The position numbers and the translations under genes are program-made. From contig UQLN01000010.1 of the NCBI GenBank assembly GCA_900541965.1, positions 36,430-100,429 on the forward strand: DNA of 64,000 bases, given 5' to 3'. Below the pieces are notes generated by a model. It saw nothing but the letters and a program-made list of their open reading frames with translations, ran no database searches and was not told the DNA's origin. The DNA comes from an uncultured Parabacteroides sp. (GTDB lineage: Bacteria; Bacteroidota; Bacteroidia; Bacteroidales; Tannerellaceae). Shown here piece after piece: positions 27,671-37,085 of the stretch (position 1 is its first letter; the number at the start of each line of letters is the position of its first letter).

Positions 27671-28900
27671 ATGAAGAAAAAGCATCTAATCATCGGAATT
27701 ATAGCCGTTGTAGTAATTGCAGGAGGTTTCTTCCTCTTATCCGGCAAGTCCTCCAAAGGGAGCATACGGCTTGAGACAGAAAAAGTAAGCCGGCATTCGA
27801 TTTCCAATACAGTAACGGCAACAGGAACAGTGGAACCTGTTACCGAAGTGGAAGTAGGTACCCAGGTATCCGGTATCATCGACAAATTATATGCAGATTA
27901 CAATGATGTGGTGAAAGCGGGCCAGCTTATTGCAGAAATGGATAAAGTAAACCTGAAAGCCGAATTAGCTTCCGCACAGGCACAGCTGGCAAGCAGCAAG
28001 ACTGAATTTGAATATCAGCAAAAGAATTATGCCAGAAACAAAGTGCTTCACGAAAAACAACTGATAAGCGATTACGATTACGAAACGGCTACCTACACTT
28101 ACGAGAAAGCCAAAGCTGCTTACGACCAGGCACAAGCATCTATGGTAAAAGTAAACCGTAATCTGGAATATGCAACTATTACCAGCCCGATAGACGGAGT
28201 TGTCATCAACCGTGCTGTAGAAGAAGGACAGACTGTCGCAGCCGGTTTCGAAACCCCGACACTGTTTACGATTGCCGCCGACCTTACGCAAATGCAGGTG
28301 ATTGCCGATGTGGATGAAGCAGATATAGGCAATGTTGAAGATGGACAACGTGTCAGCTTCACAGTAGATGCTTATCCCAATGATGTATTTGAAGGAAAAG
28401 TAAAACAAATTCGTTTAGGAGACAGTTCTTCTTCCAGTTCAAGTGGTTCAAGCACCTCTTCCAGCTCAACGGTTGTTACTTACGAGGTTGTCATTAGTGC
28501 CAACAATCCGGATTTAAAATTGAAACCCCGTTTAACAGCAAACGTTACCATCTATACGCTGGAACGTGAAAACGTACTTGTCGTTCCAACCAAAGCACTG
28601 CGTTTCATTGCTGATGAAAGCATGTTGGCGCCAATTGGCTATACGGTAAAAAACGCATCAAAAGAGGCTCCATCCGGAAAACGCCTGATATGGCAACGCA
28701 TAGGGCAAACGCTGGAACCAAAACTCATCACTGTTGGTACAGCCAGCGGAAGTATGACAGAAGTAACGGATGGATTAAATGAAGGAGATGAAATTGTTGT
28801 AGACCTTGCATCCGCACCCGCAGAACAAGTGAAAAATAATGCGGAACAAAGTCCTTTCATGCCGACACCTCCGGGTGGAAATAAGAAGAAAAGTAAATAG
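27671..28900 (+). CDS. MacA/HlyD-type periplasmic efflux adaptor
   Basis: This 409-aa membrane-fusion protein links an inner-membrane ABC pump to the TolC-like channel. It has an N-terminal membrane anchor (KKHLIIGIIAVVVIAGGFFLL), a biotinyl/lipoyl-like half (VTATGTVEPVTEVEVGTQVSGIIDKLYADYNDVVKAG), a coiled-coil hairpin (about 95-155), the second lipoyl half (ATITSPIDGVVINRAVEEGQTV) and beta-barrel and membrane-proximal domains. A serine-rich run at about 253-269 interrupts the beta-barrel. Next come the ATPase and permease, so it serves a MacAB-like pump. Confidence 0.93.
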   Translation: MKKKHLIIGIIAVVVIAGGFFLLSGKSSKGSIRLETEKVSRHSISNTVTATGTVEPVTEVEVGTQVSGIIDKLYADYNDVVKAGQLIAEMDKVNLKAELASAQAQLASSKTEFEYQQKNYARNKVLHEKQLISDYDYETATYTYEKAKAAYDQAQASMVKVNRNLEYATITSPIDGVVINRAVEEGQTVAAGFETPTLFTIAADLTQMQVIADVDEADIGNVEDGQRVSFTVDAYPNDVFEGKVKQIRLGDSSSSSSSGSSTSSSSTVVTYEVVISANNPDLKLKPRLTANVTIYTLERENVLVVPTKALRFIADESMLAPIGYTVKNASKEAPSGKRLIWQRIGQTLEPKLITVGTASGSMTEVTDGLNEGDEIVVDLASAPAEQVKNNAEQSPFMPTPPGGNKKKSK

Positions 28901-28923
28901 TAATCCGACTATTACCACTGAAT

Positions 28924-29664
28924 ATGAAAGAGATCATTAAATTAGATAATATCAAGCGTGATTTCCAGGTAGGAGAAGAAACGGTACATGCACTACGTGG
29001 CGTATCATTCACCATCTATGAGGGGGAATTCGTCACCATCATGGGAACCTCCGGTTCCGGAAAAAGTACGTTGCTGAATACGCTGGGCTGCCTTGACACT
29101 CCAACATCCGGAGAATATTACCTGGATGGAGTATCAGTCCGCTCCATGGGAAAGAATGCCCGTGCTACTTTGCGCAACCGAAAGATCGGTTTCGTCTTCC
29201 AGAGTTACAACCTGCTACCGAAAACAACAGCAGTGGAGAATGTTGAATTACCATTGATGTATAATCCGTCATTTAGCGCTGCAGCCCGCAGGGAAAAAGC
29301 GACAAATGCATTGATTGCCGTAGGTCTTGGCGACCGATTGATGCATAAAAGTAACCAAATGTCAGGAGGACAAATGCAACGAGTTGCAATTGCCCGCGCT
29401 CTGGTAAACGACCCGGCTGTTATCCTTGCCGATGAGGCTACCGGTAACCTTGATACCCGTACATCTTTTGAGATTCTGGTACTTTTCCAGAGACTCCATG
29501 CAGAAGGACGTACCATCATCTTCGTTACCCATAACCCGGAGATTGCCCAATACAGCAGTCGTAATATTACTCTACGCGACGGCCACGTAATAACAGATAT
29601 GGTAAACAACCAGACACTTAATGCAGCGGAGGCCTTGGCAAAGCTGCCCAAAAATGACGACTAA
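28924..29664 (+). CDS. MacB-type ABC transporter ATPase
   Basis: This 246-aa nucleotide-binding subunit is of the LolD/MacB class. Walker A is GTSGSGKST, the Q-loop follows at VFQSYNLLP, the signature is MSGGQMQRVAIARAL, Walker B is VILADEATGNLD, and the H-loop is IFVTHNPE. In E. coli MacB the ATPase and permease are fused; here they are separate neighbouring genes 15 nt apart, which is usual in Bacteroidota. It energises the permease encoded next. Confidence 0.95.
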   Translation: MKEIIKLDNIKRDFQVGEETVHALRGVSFTIYEGEFVTIMGTSGSGKSTLLNTLGCLDTPTSGEYYLDGVSVRSMGKNARATLRNRKIGFVFQSYNLLPKTTAVENVELPLMYNPSFSAAARREKATNALIAVGLGDRLMHKSNQMSGGQMQRVAIARALVNDPAVILADEATGNLDTRTSFEILVLFQRLHAEGRTIIFVTHNPEIAQYSSRNITLRDGHVITDMVNNQTLNAAEALAKLPKNDD

Positions 29665-29679
29665 AGTAAGGAGTATATT

Positions 29680-30900
29680 ATGAATGGAACGAACTTAATC
29701 AAAATAGCCCTTCGCGCACTTGCCAATAATAAGCTGCGCGGTTTCCTTACCATGCTTGGTATTATTATCGGAGTTGCCTCTGTAATCACTATGCTTGCCA
29801 TCGGCCAGGGCTCTAAGAAAAGCATACAGGCACAAATCAGTGAAATGGGCTCGAATATGATTATGATACATCCGGGAGGAGACATGCGGGGTGGTGTACG
29901 CCAGGATGCCTCATCCATGGAAACACTGAAATTAGAAGATTATCAAAACATTATGGATGAGACACGCTATATATCAGCAGTTTCTCCATCGGTAAACAGT
30001 AGTGGTCAGGCCATCTATGCCAACAACAATACCCCGACAACGGTATACGGAGTAAGTCCTGATTATCTGGATATACGCCGTTACAAAGTTCAGGATGGCG
30101 AAATGTTCGACGAACAGGAGATACAAACAGCCGCCAAGGTATGCGTAGTGGGAAAAACTGTTGTCGATAATCTTTTTACAAACGGAGAGAACCCGGTAGG
30201 CAAAGTAATACGTTTCCAGAAACTGCCGTTCCGCATCATTGGAGTACTGGAAAGTAAAGGATATAACAGTATGGGAATGGACCAGGACGACCTAATATTA
30301 GCTCCATACACAACTATTCAAAAAAAGGTCCTGGCCATTACCCATCTGCAAAGCATTACCTGTTCGGCTCTCAAGGAAGAGTATACAGACCAGGCCATTG
30401 ACGAGATTACTGAAATACTTCGCCGCAACCACAAGTTGAAAGATAGCGATGATGACGACTTTACCATTCGTAGCCAGCAAGAGCTGAGTACGATGTTAAC
30501 AAGTACGACAGACATGATGACTGTGTTGTTGGCGGCTGTGGCGGGTATTTCACTCCTCGTTGGAGGTATCGGGATTATGAATATCATGTACGTCAGTGTA
30601 ACGGAACGTACCCGTGAAATCGGACTACGCATGAGTATCGGAGCAAAAGGAATCGACATCCTTGCCCAGTTCCTGATCGAATCTATTCTTATTAGTGTGA
30701 CCGGAGGGTTGATTGGTGTTATATTGGGAGTGGGAGCGGCATTAGTTGTCAACATTGTTGCGCATTTCCCCATATTTATCCAACCATGGAGCGTGTTCCT
30801 GTCATTCGCAGTATGTACCGTAACCGGAGTATTCTTTGGATGGTACCCTGCCAAAAAAGCTGCGCAACTTGATCCTATAGAAGCCATACGGTATGAATAA
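29680..30900 (+). CDS. MacB/FtsX-type ABC transporter permease
   Basis: This 406-aa inner-membrane permease starts with NLIKIALRALANNKLRGFLTMLGIIIGVASVITMLAIGQG, the conserved MacB N-terminal helix. A large periplasmic domain (about 45-275) follows, then the FtsX-type C-terminus with three helices (VAGISLLVGGIGIMNIMYVSVTERTREIGLRMSIGA, PAKKAAQLDPIEAIRYE). With the adjacent ATPase, adaptor and TolC-like protein it forms a type VII-style mechanotransmission efflux system. Candidate substrates are peptides, lipids or antimicrobials; sequence alone does not choose. Confidence 0.95.
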   Translation: MNGTNLIKIALRALANNKLRGFLTMLGIIIGVASVITMLAIGQGSKKSIQAQISEMGSNMIMIHPGGDMRGGVRQDASSMETLKLEDYQNIMDETRYISAVSPSVNSSGQAIYANNNTPTTVYGVSPDYLDIRRYKVQDGEMFDEQEIQTAAKVCVVGKTVVDNLFTNGENPVGKVIRFQKLPFRIIGVLESKGYNSMGMDQDDLILAPYTTIQKKVLAITHLQSITCSALKEEYTDQAIDEITEILRRNHKLKDSDDDDFTIRSQQELSTMLTSTTDMMTVLLAAVAGISLLVGGIGIMNIMYVSVTERTREIGLRMSIGAKGIDILAQFLIESILISVTGGLIGVILGVGAALVVNIVAHFPIFIQPWSVFLSFAVCTVTGVFFGWYPAKKAAQLDPIEAIRYE

Positions 30901-30912
30901 CCGGTAATTTAT

Positions 30913-30920
30913 TATCTTTG
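30913..30920 (+). promoter_or_regulatory. -7 box directly ahead of the LytS-type kinase gene
   Basis: TATCTTTG matches TAnnTTTG but ends only 5 nt before the ATG at 30926, so transcription from it would start at or inside the first codons. It would give a leaderless mRNA or favour the second ATG at 30929. Confidence 0.4.
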
Positions 30921-30925
30921 TAAAT

Positions 30926-31993
30926 ATGATGAAAAAAGAAACAATACAAACACGGATAGCCCCTCCCTTCAAAGGGATGGGCAGCCTTATTCACATAGTG
31001 GCCTGGTGTATCCTGATCGGATTACCGTTCTTTTTCACAGGACGGGAGTCGCAGGAACTTACTCTGGAGAGCTATTTGCGCTCAGTCATTGTTCCGCTTT
31101 CATTCATGCTTGTATTTTATGTAAATTACTTTTTGCTGGTGGAACGTTTCTTGTTTAGCCGCCATGGCTGGAAGTTCTTTCTCAGCAATGTCCTGTTAAT
31201 TATAGCCGCCATGTTCTTTGTGCATTTCCTAATGCATCTGCTTCCCCCTCCGGTAGGGCATCATCCCAAAGCGGAACGTGAATGGCAGGATATTGCAGGC
31301 TTCTTTATTATCAATGCTTTTCTATACATATTGGTAGCAGGACTTAGTGTGGCTATCCGCATGACAGGCAACTGGTATCAGACTGAATCAGTTCGCCAGG
31401 AATTAGAAAAGAGCCGCGCAGAAGCAGAACTACAGAATCTGAAAAGCCAACTGAACCCGCATTTCCTGTTCAATACACTCAATAATATTTACAGTCTGAT
31501 AGCATTCAGTCCGGAACAGGCACAGAGAGCAGTACATGATTTAAGCCGGCTCCTTCGATATGTGCTATACGACAGCAGCCAACCTTTTGTTCCACTGGAA
31601 AAAGAGCTGGACTTTATTCGCAACTATGTAGAATTGATGCGTATCCGCCTACCTCAACATATCAAACTGGAAACTAACATCTCAGAGGCAGCTCCGGGAA
31701 CAGTCGTTGCTCCCCTCCTCTTCATATCACTCATTGAGAATGCTTTCAAGCATGGAGTAAGCAACTGCAAACCGTCATTTATCACACTGGAAGTACACCA
31801 GACAAACGGACGTATCATCTGCTCTATCAGCAACAGCTATTTTCCCAAAGACAACGAGCAAGACAAAAGTGGTTCCGGCATTGGATTACAGAATCTTGTC
31901 CGCCGCCTGGAATTACTGTATCCGTCACGCCATCTCTTCACTTACGGAGAAAAAGATGATGCCTATTCCTGTACATTGGAGATTTTACTTTAA
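30926..31993 (+). CDS. LytS/YehU-type sensor histidine kinase
   Basis: This 355-aa membrane kinase has four predicted transmembrane helices (about 20-140) and a cytoplasmic His_kinase (LytS) domain. The phospho-acceptor motif is LKSQLNPHFLFNTLNNIYSL with the histidine in NPHFLFN, and the ATPase region contains PLLFISLIENAFKHG and GSGIGLQNLVRRL. The next gene is a LytTR response regulator, forming a two-component pair. Its location immediately after the MacAB-like genes suggests it senses envelope stress or the pump's substrate and regulates export; that is inference. Confidence 0.94.
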   Translation: MMKKETIQTRIAPPFKGMGSLIHIVAWCILIGLPFFFTGRESQELTLESYLRSVIVPLSFMLVFYVNYFLLVERFLFSRHGWKFFLSNVLLIIAAMFFVHFLMHLLPPPVGHHPKAEREWQDIAGFFIINAFLYILVAGLSVAIRMTGNWYQTESVRQELEKSRAEAELQNLKSQLNPHFLFNTLNNIYSLIAFSPEQAQRAVHDLSRLLRYVLYDSSQPFVPLEKELDFIRNYVELMRIRLPQHIKLETNISEAAPGTVVAPLLFISLIENAFKHGVSNCKPSFITLEVHQTNGRIICSISNSYFPKDNEQDKSGSGIGLQNLVRRLELLYPSRHLFTYGEKDDAYSCTLEILL

Positions 31994-32098
31994 ATCTTTT
32001 CAAAATTGTACGTAGTTTCTCTTAGGGAAACTTCAGCTTCTCGTTTACAAACGAATTTCCCTACCTATCAAATGATAAAAAAAGCAGAGATTTTTATG

Positions 32099-32106
32099 TA
32101 TCTTTG
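32099..32106 (+). promoter_or_regulatory. -7 box of the LytTR response regulator gene
   Basis: TATCTTTG lies 25 nt before the ATG at 32132. It supports that start over the in-frame TTG at 32006, which would lie upstream of the promoter. Confidence 0.4.
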
Positions 32107-32131
32107 TTTCTACCTATTAATATTTCGGCAT

Positions 32132-32884
32132 ATGGAACTGACATGCTCAATTATAGACGATGAACCTTTGGCTATCAATTTGTTGGAAAGCTATGTAAAT
32201 AAAACCCCCTTCCTGAAATTGAAAGGCACATACAATAGTGCAGTTAATGCTCTCACCGCTCTTAATAACGAACCAGTCGATTTACTTTTTCTGGACATAC
32301 AAATGCCTGAACTAAGTGGAATGGAATTTTCCAAGATGCTGGAAGCCGATACACGGATTATCTTCACGACTGCCTTCAGCCAATATGCCGTTGATAGCTA
32401 TAAAGTAAACGCTCTGGATTATCTCTTAAAACCCATCAGTTTCTCAGAGTTTCTGAAAGCGGCAAACAAAGCTGTACAGTGGTATGAATTAGCCCGGAAC
32501 AACAAAGAGTTGCCGGAAAACAATAAAATAATCCCTCCTCATCCATCTAAAGAAATAGAGTCCATATTTATTAAAACCGAATATAAACTCATGCAGGTGG
32601 AATTCAAGAAAATCCTTTATATTGAAGGGTTAAAAGACTATGTGAAAATATATGTGGAAAACGAACCCCACCCTATACTATCTCTGATGAGTATGAAAAC
32701 AATGGAAGAAATGCTACCATCCGACCATTTCATCCGTGTGCATCGCTCTTTTATTGTACAACCGGAAAAAATCAAGATAATCGAGCGCAACCGGATTGTA
32801 TTCGGAAAAGAATATATCCCCATATCTGACAACTACAAACAAAAATTCATGGAGTTTTTAAGTAAACGTTCTCTTTTACCTTAA
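32132..32884 (+). CDS. LytTR-family response regulator
   Basis: This 250-aa DNA-binding regulator starts at the ATG at 32132, where the receiver domain begins (MELTCSIIDDEPLAINLLES). The phospho-accepting aspartate lies in VDLLFLDIQMPELSG, with the conserved lysine in YLLKPISF. The C-terminal LytTR domain (about 145-250: FIKTEYKLMQVEFKKILYIEGLKDYVKIY, FIRVHRSFIV) binds DNA. It is the partner of the upstream LytS-type kinase. Confidence 0.94.
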   Translation: MELTCSIIDDEPLAINLLESYVNKTPFLKLKGTYNSAVNALTALNNEPVDLLFLDIQMPELSGMEFSKMLEADTRIIFTTAFSQYAVDSYKVNALDYLLKPISFSEFLKAANKAVQWYELARNNKELPENNKIIPPHPSKEIESIFIKTEYKLMQVEFKKILYIEGLKDYVKIYVENEPHPILSLMSMKTMEEMLPSDHFIRVHRSFIVQPEKIKIIERNRIVFGKEYIPISDNYKQKFMEFLSKRSLLP

Positions 32885-32976
32885 TATTCATTAGTTCCAC
32901 TTAACTGAAATATAAACACAACTATATATCAATAAATAATTTTTCATCTATTATATAGATAGTGAATTATTGTCAT

Positions 32977-32984
32977 TATATTTG
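32977..32984 (+). promoter_or_regulatory. -7 box of the SMP-30-like gene
   Basis: TATATTTG lies 22 nt before the ATG at 33007, and downstream of the GTG at 32962, which argues against the latter as start. Confidence 0.5.
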
Positions 32985-33006
32985 TATCCATGCCGAACAT
33001 ACAAAT

Positions 33007-33972
33007 ATGAAAATACACAGCATGAAAAAAATATTTAGTAACTTAGTATTATCAACATTTATTATGGCCTTTGTTTCCTGCACTCCCGACGTAAAAAATA
33101 TACCGTCTGAATTATTATACAAAGCCGAGGCCACCACTGGCGAAGGCTCGATTTGGCATCCGGGAAGAAAAACGTTATTTTGGGTAGATATTGAAGGAAA
33201 AACGCTCTATGAATACACTCCGGATAGCCATAATTGTACTTCCTGGAAATTTGACAAAATGGTTTCTACCGTTGTCCCTGAAACCGATACCACTATGATT
33301 GTTGCTCTCCAGAATGAAATCGTACGGATTAACCTCAATAACGGACAAACTTCACATATAACATCTATTCCGGACAATCAAGGTAAAATTCGCTGCAATG
33401 ACGGAAAATGTGATCCGAGAGGTAACTTATGGATTGGAACTATGGGGTTCGGAGCTCCGCAAGGAGCCGGAACATTATACTGTGTGGAACCGAACGGAAA
33501 TGTCACGACCAAATTAAAGAATGTGACTATTTCAAACGGTATCGTATGGTCTTCCCGAAAAAATTTCATGTATTATGTAGATACCCCCACTAATCGTATT
33601 GTCCGTTTCCGTTATGACATAAACAATGGGGATATATTATATGACGGTGTGGCTGTAACCATACCAAAAGGAACAGGTTCGCCCGATGGCATGGCAATAG
33701 ACGGCAATGATAATCTTTGGGTAGCCCATTGGGGTGGATATGGTGTATATTGCTATAGTCCTTATACCGGTGAGCTATTGGCTAAAGTTGAAGTTCCGGT
33801 GCCTAATGTAGCCTCTTGTACCTTCGGAGGCAAAAAACTGGATACACTTTACATTACAACTGCACGTGCCGGACTATCAGATAAACAACTGAAAGAATAC
33901 CCGTTAAGCGGAAGCCTGTTCCACTGTAAACCGAACGTTATCGGGGTTAAAGCCCAACACTTCGGCGAGTAA
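33007..33972 (+). CDS. SMP-30/gluconolactonase-like lipoprotein
   Basis: This 321-aa secreted beta-propeller protein of the SMP-30/gluconolaconase/LRE family has members that hydrolyse sugar lactones with a bound divalent metal. The start at 33007 gives a lipoprotein signal (KIFSNLVLSTFIMAFVSC); the ATG at 33022 is an alternative. Family features are ATTGEGSIWHPGRKTLFWVDIEGKTLYEY with the metal-ligand glutamate, IRCNDGKCDPRGNLWIGTMG with the Asn/Asp ligands, and SPDGMAIDGNDNLWVAHWGG. It stands alone between the two-component pair and rnr. Its in vivo lactone is unknown. Confidence 0.87.
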   Translation: MKIHSMKKIFSNLVLSTFIMAFVSCTPDVKNIPSELLYKAEATTGEGSIWHPGRKTLFWVDIEGKTLYEYTPDSHNCTSWKFDKMVSTVVPETDTTMIVALQNEIVRINLNNGQTSHITSIPDNQGKIRCNDGKCDPRGNLWIGTMGFGAPQGAGTLYCVEPNGNVTTKLKNVTISNGIVWSSRKNFMYYVDTPTNRIVRFRYDINNGDILYDGVAVTIPKGTGSPDGMAIDGNDNLWVAHWGGYGVYCYSPYTGELLAKVEVPVPNVASCTFGGKKLDTLYITTARAGLSDKQLKEYPLSGSLFHCKPNVIGVKAQHFGE

Positions 33973-34140
33973 GATACTCTTTCCAATATTTAATACAAAT
34001 ATAAACAGCATCTCAAATTTTATTGTTTACTTTGTAAAGAGGATATAAAATAGCCTCTCTACCTACTTATTTCCAATACTGAAAGGATAAAGGATAATGA
34101 AACGATCTTGTTTCAATTTAAAATTAATGCATTTAAACAT

Positions 34141-36324
34141 ATGACGAAAAATAAAACAGAAAAGAAAAAAAACAAAGAAGGGAAGCCTAAAAAAAGAGCA
34201 AAGAGCTCCGGCAAACGTCTGAAAAAAGAGTTCATTGTAAACTCCATCATGGCTGCTTTCAAATCCTCACCCAAACAGTCATTCAATTATAAACAGATAA
34301 GCAACTTGATTGGCGCAGAAAATCAGGTACAAAAAATCCAGGTTTCCCAAATTTTGCAAGAACTTGCCAGTGAAAATTTCATATCCGAAATAGACCGTGG
34401 ACGTTTTCGCTATAATGATCTGGGAACTATTGCAATCGGAACATTTACCCGCCGTAGTAATGGGAAAAACTCATTCATCCCGGAAGATGGAGGAGCACCG
34501 GTCTTTGTTGCCGAACGTAACTCCGGACACGCGATGGATGGCGATAAGGTGAAAGTCCAGCTTTTTGCCAAACGAAAAGGAGCCGAACCGGAAGCTGAGG
34601 TTATAGAAGTACTCGACTCCAAAAGAAGTACAATCATCGGTAAGCTGCAAGTCACCAAAGGTTTTGCTTTCCTTATTACAGAAAGTAAAACACTTGCCAA
34701 CGATATATTCATTCCGAAAGAAAAGCTGAAAGGCGGTAAAAATGGAGACAAAGCCATTGTACGCATTGTGGAATGGCCGGACGAAGCTAAAAACCCATTA
34801 GGAGAAGTCATCGATATTTTGGGGGTTGCCGGCGAAAACAATGCAGAAATGCACGCTATTCTGGCAGAGTTTGATTTGCCTTACAAATATCCGGAGAATG
34901 TAGAGAAAGCAGCAAATAAAATATCTGATAAAATTGCTGAATCTGAAATCTCCATCCGTGAAGATTTCCGGGATGTTCTCACTTTTACCATCGACCCGAA
35001 AGATGCCAAAGATTTTGATGATGCCTTGTCTGCACGTCAACTGGATAATGGAAACTGGGAGGTCGGAGTACACATTGCAGACGTTACCTATTATGTCAGG
35101 CCTGAGAGCCTGATAGACCGTGAAGCATACAGCCGCGCAACTTCTGTTTACCTGGTAGACCGTACCATCCCGATGCTGCCGGAACGCTTATGTAACCAGA
35201 TATGTTCGCTTCGTCCGGACGAAGAAAAACTTTGTTTTGCCGTTATCTTCGAATTAAACAACGATGCGGCAGTTCTTAAATCACGTATCTGCCGTACTAT
35301 TATCAAGAGTAACAGGCGGTTCACCTATGAAGAAGCACAGCAAGTAATAGAAACCGGAGAAGGCGACCACAAGGAAGCCATTCTGGCACTGAACGAACTG
35401 GCCAAAAAATTGCGTGACAAACGTTTCAAACATGGAGCCGTAAGTTTCGAACGCTCAGAAGTAAAATTCGATATTGATGAAAACGGTAAACCAATAGGGA
35501 CCTACATTAAGGTAGCCAAAGAGGCGAATAAGTTAATTGAAGAATTTATGTTACTGGCAAATCTTACCGTTGCTGAATTTGTTGGTAAAGTTCCCAAGAA
35601 TAAAACAAAAAAGACATTCGTATACCGTGTTCACGAGCAACCGGATCCGGAAAAGCTGGAAAACTTCGCTTCTTTCATCAATCGTTTCGGCTATAAACTC
35701 AAAACAACGGGTACTAAAACAGAAATGTCCAAAAACATCAACAACCTGTTGGATAATGTAACAGGAAAACCGGAAGAGAACCTAATCGAAACTCTGGCTA
35801 TCCGTTCCATGCAAAAAGCCAAATATACAACCGAAAATATCGGGCATTACGGGCTGGCAATGGATTATTATACACATTTTACCTCTCCTATCCGCCGCTA
35901 TCCCGATATGATGGTACATCGCTTGTTGGAACGTTACCTTGCCGGAGGACGGAGCGTGATAAAGAATAAATATGAAGAATACTGCGAACATTGTTCCGAA
36001 ATGGAACTGGTAGCGGCCAATGCCGAACGCGCTTCCATCAAATATAAACAGGTGGAATACATGAGCGACAAACTGGGCAAAGTATTCGATGGTGTTATCT
36101 CCGGTGTCACAGAATGGGGATTATATGTTGAACTCATTGAAAACAAATGCGAAGGGCTAGTTCCTATCCGGGATTTAGTAGGCGACTACTACGAATATGA
36201 TGAGAAAAATTATTGCCTGGTAGGACGCAGAAGCAAACAGACATATCGTCTGGGAGATACTTTATCTGTAAAAGTTGCCCAAGCGAATCTGGAAAGAAAG
36301 CAATTAGACTTTACGCTTGCTTGA
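34141..36324 (+). CDS. rnr: Ribonuclease R
   Basis: RNase R is a processive 3'-5' exoribonuclease that degrades structured RNA. From the ATG at 34141 (727 aa) the order is: lysine-rich N-terminus, winged-helix-like part, two cold-shock domains (about 85-230), RNB catalytic domain, and an S1 domain near the C-terminus (KVFDGVISGVTEWGLYVELIENKCEGLVP). The RNB active site is ITFTIDPKDAKDFDDAL-type, with the aspartate cluster in DPKDAKDFDDA, and SPIRRYPDMMVHRLL follows. The upstream in-frame start at 34108 is a TTG and less likely. Confidence 0.96.
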   Translation: MTKNKTEKKKNKEGKPKKRAKSSGKRLKKEFIVNSIMAAFKSSPKQSFNYKQISNLIGAENQVQKIQVSQILQELASENFISEIDRGRFRYNDLGTIAIGTFTRRSNGKNSFIPEDGGAPVFVAERNSGHAMDGDKVKVQLFAKRKGAEPEAEVIEVLDSKRSTIIGKLQVTKGFAFLITESKTLANDIFIPKEKLKGGKNGDKAIVRIVEWPDEAKNPLGEVIDILGVAGENNAEMHAILAEFDLPYKYPENVEKAANKISDKIAESEISIREDFRDVLTFTIDPKDAKDFDDALSARQLDNGNWEVGVHIADVTYYVRPESLIDREAYSRATSVYLVDRTIPMLPERLCNQICSLRPDEEKLCFAVIFELNNDAAVLKSRICRTIIKSNRRFTYEEAQQVIETGEGDHKEAILALNELAKKLRDKRFKHGAVSFERSEVKFDIDENGKPIGTYIKVAKEANKLIEEFMLLANLTVAEFVGKVPKNKTKKTFVYRVHEQPDPEKLENFASFINRFGYKLKTTGTKTEMSKNINNLLDNVTGKPEENLIETLAIRSMQKAKYTTENIGHYGLAMDYYTHFTSPIRRYPDMMVHRLLERYLAGGRSVIKNKYEEYCEHCSEMELVAANAERASIKYKQVEYMSDKLGKVFDGVISGVTEWGLYVELIENKCEGLVPIRDLVGDYYEYDEKNYCLVGRRSKQTYRLGDTLSVKVAQANLERKQLDFTLA

Positions 36325-36345
36325 GAAACTGATATATTTTAATGT

Positions 36346-36393
36346 AAAAGGCGCGGACAATACGAGTTAATATCGTATTATTCGCGCCTTTTT
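36346..36393 (+). terminator. Terminator of rnr
   Basis: AAAAGGCGCG pairs with CGCGCCTTTT and an inner AATACGA pairs with TCGTATT, followed by T residues. It lies between the convergent rnr and imm17-like genes and can act in both directions. Confidence 0.85.
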
Positions 36394-36407
36394 ATATGCA
36401 GAAAAAA

Positions 36408-36620
36408 TTACCAATATAATAATCCGGCCATACCACAAGCTATCAGTCCGGCACCTAAAAGGGCATAAAAGACACGGGCACCTTTGCGCCCTAACCACTT
36501 TACGAAAGTAGTTGCTCCACTGGTTTCAAAATACCAGTCGAAATCGAACAAGGCTGCCACTATGGAAAAGGCCCCCAAAGCAATAAATAATATCAGGATA
36601 AAGTACTCGGAAGGTCCCAT
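36408..36620 (-). CDS. Imm17-family small membrane protein
   Basis: This 70-aa protein has two hydrophobic segments (about 7-27 and 50-69) joined by a short loop (DFDWYFETSGATTFVKWLGRKGARV). The arrangement fits the immunity-17 family, a set of small two-helix membrane proteins. It begins 1 nt from the end of tsaE and is co-transcribed with it. No toxin gene lies beside it, so an immunity role is doubtful here; it could be an ordinary membrane protein that merely shares the family name. Confidence 0.75.
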   Translation of the reverse strand: MGPSEYFILILFIALGAFSIVAALFDFDWYFETSGATTFVKWLGRKGARVFYALLGAGLIACGMAGLLYW

Positions 36621-36621
36621 A

Positions 36622-37041
36622 TTAATCGACTTCTACAGTTCGGGAACCATCAGGATTTTCTGTGATTGTTACGTCTACGACATCACCCGGCAGCAAATCC
36701 TCTATTTTTTCAGGCCATTCGATAAAACAGAGCGCACCGCTATAAAAATAATCCTCTGTTCCAATATCTTCAGCCTCACTCAACTTGTTGATACGATAAA
36801 AGTCAAAATGATAAATCAATTCACCAGTTTCGTCACTGCGGTATTCGTTGATAATGGCAAATGTCGGACTGTTGATTACATCTTCCACACCCAGCTCTTC
36901 ACAAATTGCTTTGATAAAAGTCGTCTTCCCTGCCCCCATATTACCATGAAAAGCAAAAACGGTACGGTCGTCCATACCTGCGATAAACTCTTTTGCAGCT
37001 TCATGGATCGTATCCAAGCTATTAATTTTGATTGTACCCAT
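36622..37041 (-). CDS. tsaE: tRNA threonylcarbamoyladenosine biosynthesis ATPase TsaE
   Basis: TsaE is the P-loop ATPase that works with TsaB and TsaD to make the t6A modification at position 37 of ANN-decoding tRNAs. From the ATG at 37041 it has 139 aa, the usual size. Walker A is FHGNMGAGKTTF, and the family motifs NSPTFAIINEY and LIYHFDFYRI are clear, as is ALCFIEWPEKI with the catalytic acidic residue. The upstream in-frame TTG at 37077 is unlikely because a promoter box covers it. Confidence 0.95.
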   Translation of the reverse strand: MGTIKINSLDTIHEAAKEFIAGMDDRTVFAFHGNMGAGKTTFIKAICEELGVEDVINSPTFAIINEYRSDETGELIYHFDFYRINKLSEAEDIGTEDYFYSGALCFIEWPEKIEDLLPGDVVDVTITENPDGSRTVEVD

Positions 37042-37074
37042 ATTATATTGATTATAATCTTTTTTGTATGTCCG

Positions 37075-37082
37075 CAAAGTTA
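37075..37082 (-). promoter_or_regulatory. -7 box of the tsaE-imm17 operon
   Basis: The minus strand reads TAACTTTG, 34 nt before the tsaE ATG at 37041. It lies immediately beside the porX stop. Confidence 0.45.
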
Positions 37083-37085
37083 ATA

